Assembly: GCA_007135435.1 (NCBI GenBank)
Contig: SLIW01000180.1
Span: 1 to 10,471 of the forward strand
DNA length: 10,471 nt
Reading direction: 5' to 3'
From: Natronomonas sp.
Lineage (GTDB): Archaea; Halobacteriota; Halobacteria; Halobacteriales; Haloarculaceae
This document shows positions 7,501 to 10,471 of the stretch, piece after piece. Numbering within the stretch: the stretch's first letter is position 1; the number at the start of each line of letters is the position of its first letter. The notes below the pieces were generated by a model. That model saw nothing but the letters and a program-made list of their open reading frames with translations, did no database searches and was not told the DNA's origin. The translations under genes were made by a program, and so were the position numbers.

Positions 7501-7594
7501 CGGCGAGGCCGACTACCGGATCACGGCGGGCGCCAACGAACAGGTCCAGCTCGAGGCACTGCTGGCGTCGCTGGCGCTGGACCACGGGTCGTAA
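4526..7594 (+). CDS. rfcA: Replication factor C small subunit (RfcA), intein-containing precursor
   Basis: The gene encodes a 1022-residue precursor of the main clamp-loader ATPase subunit. Residues 1-58 and 756-1022 are the exteins; joined, they give a 325-residue RFC small subunit, the normal archaeal length. The N-extein has the RFC box [19 protein letters not shown] (13-31) and the Walker A GPAGTGK (52-58), broken by the intein directly after the catalytic lysine and resumed as [13 protein letters not shown]. The C-extein has [15 protein letters not shown], Walker B FLDEADAL, sensor 1 [10 protein letters not shown], the SRC box IQSRC, sensor 2 GGDMRKAIN and the collar domain. Splicing must therefore occur before the ATPase can work. 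The start at 4526 ([20 protein letters not shown]) is chosen because it follows a promoter box by 26-30 bases and fits family N-termini. The gene is divergent from samp2. Confidence 0.95.
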   Translation: MSDAAAAERGREIWIEKFRPQTLEEVVGHEDVIDRLQQYIEQEELPHLLFAGPAGTGKCLTGETPVLTNRGVERIGNVVGDREGFGSPDEGLEIVTFDEGSGFEFVPPSHVFGEETRNLVRVTTRDGNEITVTPEHRLLIITSAGLQWKRAENVQADDRVVRPREAPLPEGDGELDWTEVLDGDRTFVHVTEAFAERHGISVVEDNVGSKRITLHGIRAGESDDEIAARTGTPKRTVQAYRRQSDGVDLDEISTVCSLSYLRSLDVSRETLREHVEAIQYVAPNNRRSRPVEPPWELTPELATFVGLAVSEARIERARVKFYNNDEGLLEQFSDVARETFGVDPKQGVQKGVEYRAIENRTVVHYLESCFSIFESNDGIGSGIVRAPKESRRAFLRAIFDAEGHMGEKGILELTQKDGDMITLLAYLLAGEGIPSRRTTKRKSATNGSGEKREYHVLYVSSAPILSRFEAVVGFTVDEKADRLSECADRDGNPNHDTIPAQTAVDELCEALYLPKGELVADTLNPETPGRESHLEDVDRILDAAVEKLENAQEALATLDRLEADVERIEALPATWIGERDRLEPIAVRRDLSEEAGVRSDRLLEYSDGRRTPQCRRATTLLEGLDALEAPPDAGTIQSELRATIDGLDVPYNDVAEGTDLLGTAVINLLENADHDLATITRFGTVVEQVRGIASGMLSEEVLEHLRTLDVLSRGDLYFDEVESVEHVSEPQRVYDLTVPETRNYVAGAIPTVMHNTTSAIAIAKEIYGDDWRENFLELNASDERGIDVVRERIKRFARASFGGYDHRIIFLDEADALTSDAQSALRRTMEQFSDNTRFILSCNYSSEIIDPIQSRCAVFRFSPLSDEAVETQIRRIADAEGIELTDAGVEALVYAAGGDMRKAINGLQAAAVTGEVVDEDAVYAITATARPEEIREMVTTALDGDFTAARAQLDTLLTDVGIAGGDVIDQLHRSVWEFELDDREAVRVMERIGEADYRITAGANEQVQLEALLASLALDHGS
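5162..5272 (+). other. Helix-turn-helix-like segment inside the intein, before the endonuclease
   Basis: Intein residues 155-191 contain [20 protein letters not shown], which has the pattern of a DNA-binding helix-turn-helix: acidic start, EIAA helix, turn Gly, then a recognition helix with TVQAYR. It sits between splicing block B and the first LAGLIDADG motif. It may help the homing endonuclease contact its target. The assignment rests on pattern only. Confidence 0.5.
5411..5959 (+). other. LAGLIDADG (DOD) homing endonuclease domain of the intein
   Basis: Intein residues about 238-420. The first motif is [16 protein letters not shown] (242-257), where the usual catalytic Asp is Glu253 and the following Gly is Ala. 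The second is [10 protein letters not shown] (336-345), with Glu344 at the acidic position. Such Glu forms (xxAEG) are common in archaeal inteins, so activity is possible, but the SEA version of the first motif is divergent. This domain would cut rfcA alleles lacking the intein at the P-loop and so spread the element by gene conversion. Confidence 0.75.
6116..6583 (+). other. Extra helical region of the intein: coiled-coil-like helix plus two HTH-like repeats
   Basis: Intein residues 473-628 lie between the endonuclease and the C-terminal splicing blocks. Residues 473-512 are a charged heptad-like helix ([20 protein letters not shown]). Residues about 527-570 resemble an XRE-type [23 protein letters not shown], then TPQ. 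Residues about 588-628 resemble a second ([20 protein letters not shown]). They may give added DNA-target recognition. No direct proof; a structure model is needed. Confidence 0.4.
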
Positions 7595-7651
7595 GGTTCG
7601 ACGGTCCGACGACACGGAGCGCCCGACGGTTCGATGGCCCGACGGTCCGAC
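7595..7651 (+). repeat. Five degenerate GGTYCGAC octamer repeats after rfcA
   Basis: Copies are ggttcgac (7595-7602), ggtccgac (7603-7610), ggttcgat (7628-7635), ggcccgac (7636-7643) and ggtccgac (7644-7651). Two clusters are separated by 17 bases and start immediately after the rfcA stop codon. The repeat could be a decayed minisatellite or a binding site. Confidence 0.6.
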
Positions 7652-7893
7652 AGTATCGAGGGGTCCGCAAGCGCTCGACCCGCCGCTCCGGCGGCCGAGA
7701 ACGACCGCCCTGGCGTGAGATATCCATCCATTCTAGTGTCACACACTCGCAACGTTCGGTAGACGCATCCAACCGACAGACGGTCGGCCGATCGCGGTCG
7801 CCCGGACGTCGGTACCTAGTGGGCCGTTCAGGTACATCGACCCGCCTAGAACTGTTCCTAGGCTATCGGTAACCACGAATACGATGCCAACCG

Positions 7894-7898
7894 TTTTT
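7894..7898 (+). promoter_or_regulatory. Likely TATA box of the QueC-like gene
   Basis: TTTTT within aaccgtttttgaggg is centred about 32 bases upstream of the ATG at 7928. This predicts a leader of only a few bases. The purine-rich ggaga directly before the ATG is too close to be a normal Shine-Dalgarno site. Confidence 0.5.
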
Positions 7899-7927
7899 GA
7901 GGGTCGTCCCGGACCTACCAGTGGAGA

Positions 7928-9460
7928 ATGCAGACGCTCGTCCTGGACGCGATACGTACCGAGACCCGACCCGGCCGGACGACGGTCCGGTACGAGTACG
8001 ACCCCACCGGGGAGCTGGCCCGGTTCTTCTCGTCGGACCCGTTCTTCGTCTCCTACGAGTCGGACGTCTCCGCCGTCCCGGACGCGATCCTGGCGATCCC
8101 GTGGCTGGCGAACGTCTGTCCGGTCGCCTGGGTGGCCGGCGCCGACGTGGAGGTCCCCACCATCGACGACACGTTCCACGAATCGCTCCGCCGCGTCCAG
8201 GAGGCGATGGCGTCGCTCTACCCCGAACTCGTCGAGGGCGGCGCGGTCCGTGCGGACGAGGTGGTCCATCCGCTCGGCGACGGGAGTCGGTACGCGAGCG
8301 CCCGGGGTGACGGGGGTCGGATCTCGTCCAGCCCGGAGGGTCTCTCGAGCGACGACCCGTCGGATCCCACCTCGGCCGCAGCCGATCCCGCGACTCCTGC
8401 GAACCGGCCGAGCCCTGGGGGAGCCGGGGCAGAGGTGCACACCTCGCAGTCACCCGGCGAACGACCACCCGTCGGGGACGATCACGCGGCGATGGCCGAC
8501 GTCGGGGACGGCCGCTTCGACGAGAGCGCGCTCCTGTTCACCGGCGGCGTCGATTCGCTGACGACGTACATCCGCCACCGCTCGGAGGATCCGTACCTGA
8601 TCTCCATGAACGGCGCGGACACCGCCCTGGACGACCGGGAGACGTGGCGGCGCAACCGGGCGATCGTCGAGTCGTTCGCCGACGACCATGGGCTGGAGCC
8701 GCTGTTCGTCGAGACGGACATGCACGGGTTCCTGGACGGGAGCATGCTCCGGGCACACTACGCCCGCTACCTCGACAGCACGTGGTGGGCGTCCGTCCAG
8801 CACGGGCTGGGTCTGTCCGGCATCTGTGCCCCGCTCGCCTACGAACACGGGATCGGCGACCTCTACATCGCCGCGACCCACACGAGCGACTTCGGCGAGG
8901 CGTGGGGCTCGCATCCGGCCATCGACAACCAGGTCGCCTGGTCGGGGACGCGCACCCACCATGACGGGTACGAGCTGAGCCGACAGCAGAAGATCGAACG
9001 CATCGCCCAGTACGTCGACGCCGAGGCCCCGGGGCTGACGATCCGGTCGTGTCACAGCGGCGACGGCGGCGGGAACTGCAGCCGCTGCGAGAAGTGCGCC
9101 CGGACGATCTTCGGGCTCATGCTGGCGGGCCTCGACCCGGAGCGCCACGGCTACGAGGTCGACGACGCGAGCTTCGAGACCTTCCGCGAGCGGTTCGAGG
9201 CCGGCGACTGGCGACTGGGCGCCGACGAGCGGTTCATGTGGCAGGACCTGAAGGACCACCTCGACCCGGACGCCGAGTACCCCCACGAGGGCGCCGCGGC
9301 GTTCGCCGAGTGGCTGGCGTCGACCGACCTGGACGAACTCGTCGACCGGAGCGCGGACCCCGTCCTGGCCCGGTACGCGAGGCTGGTCGGGCGGAACGTC
9401 CCGCTGCCCGTCTACAGACTGTTCGTCCCGGTCTACGCCCGGCTGCGGCGGCTGACCTGA
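7928..9460 (+). CDS. QueC-like PP-loop ATP pyrophosphatase-fold protein with zinc-type Cys cluster, function unknown
   Basis: This is a 510-residue cytosolic protein with no signal peptide or membrane span. Residues 201-217 (ALLFTGGVDSLTTYIRH) contain a PP-loop, the ATP-binding motif of N-type ATP pyrophosphatases (usually SGGxDS, here TGGVDS). Residues 375-390 form C-x8-C-x2-C-x2-C (C375, C384, C387, C390; core NCSRCEKCARTI), the spacing of the zinc site of QueC, the enzyme making preQ0 for archaeosine. It is much longer than QueC (usually about 220-240 residues) and has an extra N-terminal strand-rich domain (1-117), a Ser/Pro/Gly-rich, probably disordered insert (118-195) and an extra C-terminal helical region (400-510). 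It is therefore probably not QueC but a relative that activates a carboxyl or amide with ATP. It stands alone between two repeat-bearing gaps, so context gives no pathway. The start is supported by the promoter box. Confidence 0.82.
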   Translation: MQTLVLDAIRTETRPGRTTVRYEYDPTGELARFFSSDPFFVSYESDVSAVPDAILAIPWLANVCPVAWVAGADVEVPTIDDTFHESLRRVQEAMASLYPELVEGGAVRADEVVHPLGDGSRYASARGDGGRISSSPEGLSSDDPSDPTSAAADPATPANRPSPGGAGAEVHTSQSPGERPPVGDDHAAMADVGDGRFDESALLFTGGVDSLTTYIRHRSEDPYLISMNGADTALDDRETWRRNRAIVESFADDHGLEPLFVETDMHGFLDGSMLRAHYARYLDSTWWASVQHGLGLSGICAPLAYEHGIGDLYIAATHTSDFGEAWGSHPAIDNQVAWSGTRTHHDGYELSRQQKIERIAQYVDAEAPGLTIRSCHSGDGGGNCSRCEKCARTIFGLMLAGLDPERHGYEVDDASFETFRERFEAGDWRLGADERFMWQDLKDHLDPDAEYPHEGAAAFAEWLASTDLDELVDRSADPVLARYARLVGRNVPLPVYRLFVPVYARLRRLT

Positions 9461-9531
9461 GGGGCGTCACGGATGGCCGGTTCAGCGCCCGACACGGATC
9501 GGTCCAGCGATCCAACGGGTCCACCCAGGCG

Positions 9532-9577
9532 ATCGTTCCTCTCCCCGGCAATCGTTCCTCACCCCGGCAATCTTTCC
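9532..9577 (+). repeat. 19-base tandem repeat, two and a half copies
   Basis: Copy 1 atcgttcctctccccggca (9532-9550) and copy 2 atcgttcctcaccccggca (9551-9569) differ at one base; a partial third copy, atctttcc, follows at 9570-9577. The near identity suggests recent duplication. Confidence 0.8.
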
Positions 9578-9590
9578 AGGACACCGATCG

Positions 9591-9717
9591 AGGGAACGGC
9601 CGCCCGTTCCAGTCGTCCTCGGCGGCCGTATCAGCGGTCCTCGGCGGCTGTTCCAGTGATTCTCGACGGCCGTACCAGCGGTCCACGGCGGCCGTTCCAG
9701 TGATCCTCTGCGGACGT
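9591..9717 (+). repeat. 22-base tandem repeat array, about five and a half units, with 44-base higher order
   Basis: Units at 9591-9612, 9614-9634 (21 bases), 9635-9656, 9657-9678, 9679-9700 and a partial one from 9701 share the core CGGCGGCCGTTCCAG. The units starting at 9635 and 9679 both open cggtcc, while those at 9657 and 9701 both open tgat, so a 44-base pair of units has itself been duplicated. The array ends about 48 bases before the alaS start. Confidence 0.75.
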
Positions 9718-9732
9718 CACCGACCTCGAAAA

Positions 9733-9739
9733 CCATTTA
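9733..9739 (+). promoter_or_regulatory. Likely TATA box of alaS
   Basis: The A/T-rich core ccatttag (TTTA) lies about 26-30 bases upstream of the ATG at 9765, again the spacing of a leaderless haloarchaeal promoter. It lies only about 15 bases after the end of the 22-base repeat array. Confidence 0.55.
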
Positions 9740-9764
9740 GCCGGTCACGAGCGAAACAGGGGTA

Positions 9765-10471
9765 ATGAGCGAGCTCGACGAGGAGTACCAGCTCGAGTAC
9801 TTCCACGAGGAGGGGTTCGAGCGCAAGGAGTGCCCCTCCTGCGGGGCGCACTTCTGGACGCGCGACCACGAGCGGGAGATCTGCGGGGAGCCGCCGTGTG
9901 CCGACTACGAGTTCATCGACGCGCCCGGCTTCGACGAGCCGTACACCCTCGAGGAGATGCGCGAGGCGTTCCTCTCGTTCTTCGAGGAGCGGGACCACGA
10001 ACGTATCGACCCGTACCCGGTCGCGGCGAACCGCTGGCGCGACGACGTCCTGCTGACGCAGGCGTCGATCTACGACTTCCAGCCGCTGGTGACGAGCGGG
10101 AAGACCCCGCCGCCCGCGAACCCGCTGACGATCAGCCAGCCGTGCATCCGGATGCAGGACATCGACAACGTGGGCAAGACGGGCCGCCACACGATGGCCT
10201 TCGAGATGATGGCCCACCACGCGTTCAACGCCCGCGAGGACCTCGAGGACCCCGAGCAGTACGCCTACCAGGGGGAGGTCTACTGGAAGGACCAGACCGT
10301 CCGGTACTGCGACGAGCTGCTCGAGGAGCTGGGCGCCGACATCGAGGCCGTCACCTACATCGAGGACCCGTGGGTCGGCGGCGGCAACGCCGGCCCCGCA
10401 ATCGAGGTCATCTACCGCGGGCTCGAGCTCGCCACCCTCGTCTTCATGTGCATGGAGCAGGACCCCGAGGG
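9765..10471 (+). CDS. alaS: Alanyl-tRNA synthetase, archaeal type, 3' end cut by window
   Basis: The first 235 codons of a class II synthetase that charges tRNA-Ala with alanine; the full protein is usually about 900 residues, so about a quarter is present. The N-terminal extension typical of archaeal AlaRS is visible, with a likely zinc site [10 protein letters not shown] and ICGEPPC (C23, C26, C40, C45). The catalytic core follows: motif 1 helix and strand ([20 protein letters not shown], 66-85), motif 2 with [20 protein letters not shown] (125-144), where R129 is the likely ATP-contacting arginine, and the Gly-rich [15 protein letters not shown] (205-219). The frame is open to the edge with no stop. 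The ATG at 9765 ([18 protein letters not shown]) is supported by the promoter box and by the conserved archaeal N-terminus. Editing and C-Ala domains are outside the window. Confidence 0.93.
   Translation, partial: MSELDEEYQLEYFHEEGFERKECPSCGAHFWTRDHEREICGEPPCADYEFIDAPGFDEPYTLEEMREAFLSFFEERDHERIDPYPVAANRWRDDVLLTQASIYDFQPLVTSGKTPPPANPLTISQPCIRMQDIDNVGKTGRHTMAFEMMAHHAFNAREDLEDPEQYAYQGEVYWKDQTVRYCDELLEELGADIEAVTYIEDPWVGGGNAGPAIEVIYRGLELATLVFMCMEQDPE

Larger units (their letters stand above)
7595..7927. other. Noncoding gap of 333 bases with octamer repeats and clustered CTAG
   Basis: No protein-like frame was found; frames crossing it are shadows. At 7595-7651 there are five copies of a GGYYCGAY octamer. 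A perfect 6-base-pair hairpin with a 3-base loop (ccgccg-ctc-cggcgg) lies at 7680-7694 and could help end the rfcA transcript. From about 7726 the region becomes more A+T-rich and has four CTAG tetramers (7733, 7816, 7846, 7858). The promoter of the next gene is at its right end. No tRNA or rRNA was seen. Confidence 0.6.
9461..9764. other. Noncoding gap of 304 bases with two tandem repeat arrays and the alaS promoter
   Basis: No protein-like frame is present; the 22-base repeat period is not a multiple of three and argues against coding. It holds a 19-base tandem duplication (9532-9577) and a 22-base array (9591-9717), described separately, then the alaS promoter. Confidence 0.65.

Noticed and set aside
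6395..7615. Minus-strand open frame of about 400 codons antisense to rfcA
   Set aside because: Shadow of the intein and C-extein; no domain seen.
7595..7927. A tRNA or small RNA gene in the gap after rfcA
   Set aside because: No cloverleaf or conserved RNA motif could be traced; only a 6-base-pair hairpin at 7680-7694 was found.
8450..9286. Minus-strand open frame antisense to the QueC-like gene
   Set aside because: Antisense shadow; the plus strand has the PP-loop and Cys cluster.
9591..9717. The 22-base repeats as a CRISPR array
   Set aside because: Units are directly adjacent with no unique spacers of about 30-40 bases, and no cas genes are present.
9049..9765. Plus-strand frame running from the QueC-like gene through the repeats
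   Set aside because: Out of frame with the real gene, Arg-rich, and crosses repeats whose period is not a multiple of three.

Overview
The window is chromosomal DNA of a haloarchaeon (class Halobacteria). Signs of this are strong G+C richness with G/C-biased third codon positions, very acidic proteins, start codons that sit about 26-32 bases after a T/A-rich box with little or no leader, and archaeal information-processing genes: two replication factor C small subunits, SAMP2 and an archaeal-type alanyl-tRNA synthetase. Genus and species cannot be read from the sequence alone.

Layout. On the minus strand from 1616 down to the left edge lie a second RFC small subunit (558-1616, RfcC type) and, 57 bases downstream, a Cys-based protein phosphatase (500 to beyond base 1). 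A phosphohexomutase (1730-3172, plus) is divergent from rfcC, and both starts have a clear promoter box. It converges with a small lipoprotein gene (3231-3683, minus). Upstream of the lipoprotein, also minus, is a tight pair: samp2 (4142-4348) and a GNAT acetyltransferase (3743-4141), with no base between them. Divergent from samp2 is rfcA (4526-7594, plus), the main RFC small subunit, whose P-loop is interrupted by a 697-residue intein (4700-6790). A 333-base gap with short repeats follows, then a 510-residue QueC-like PP-loop protein of unknown role (7928-9460), a 304-base gap with two tandem repeat arrays, and the 5' part of alaS (9765 to the right edge).

How the genes relate. RfcA and RfcC are two subunits of the sliding-clamp loader; RfcA has complete ATPase motifs, while RfcC has a Walker A and SRC box but an altered Walker B and sensor 1. 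SAMP2 is a ubiquitin-like modifier and sulfur carrier, and its co-transcribed acetyltransferase is a neighbour of unknown substrate. The mutase, lipoprotein and phosphatase have no evident functional tie to the replication genes.

The most unusual elements are the intein, which carries three helix-turn-helix-like segments and a coiled-coil stretch besides its splicing and LAGLIDADG parts; the QueC-like protein, with an intact C-x8-C-x2-C-x2-C cluster but a large extra N-terminal region and a disordered insert; and the minisatellite-like repeats on both sides of that gene. I saw no convincing new defence system, CRISPR array, transposon or RNA gene.
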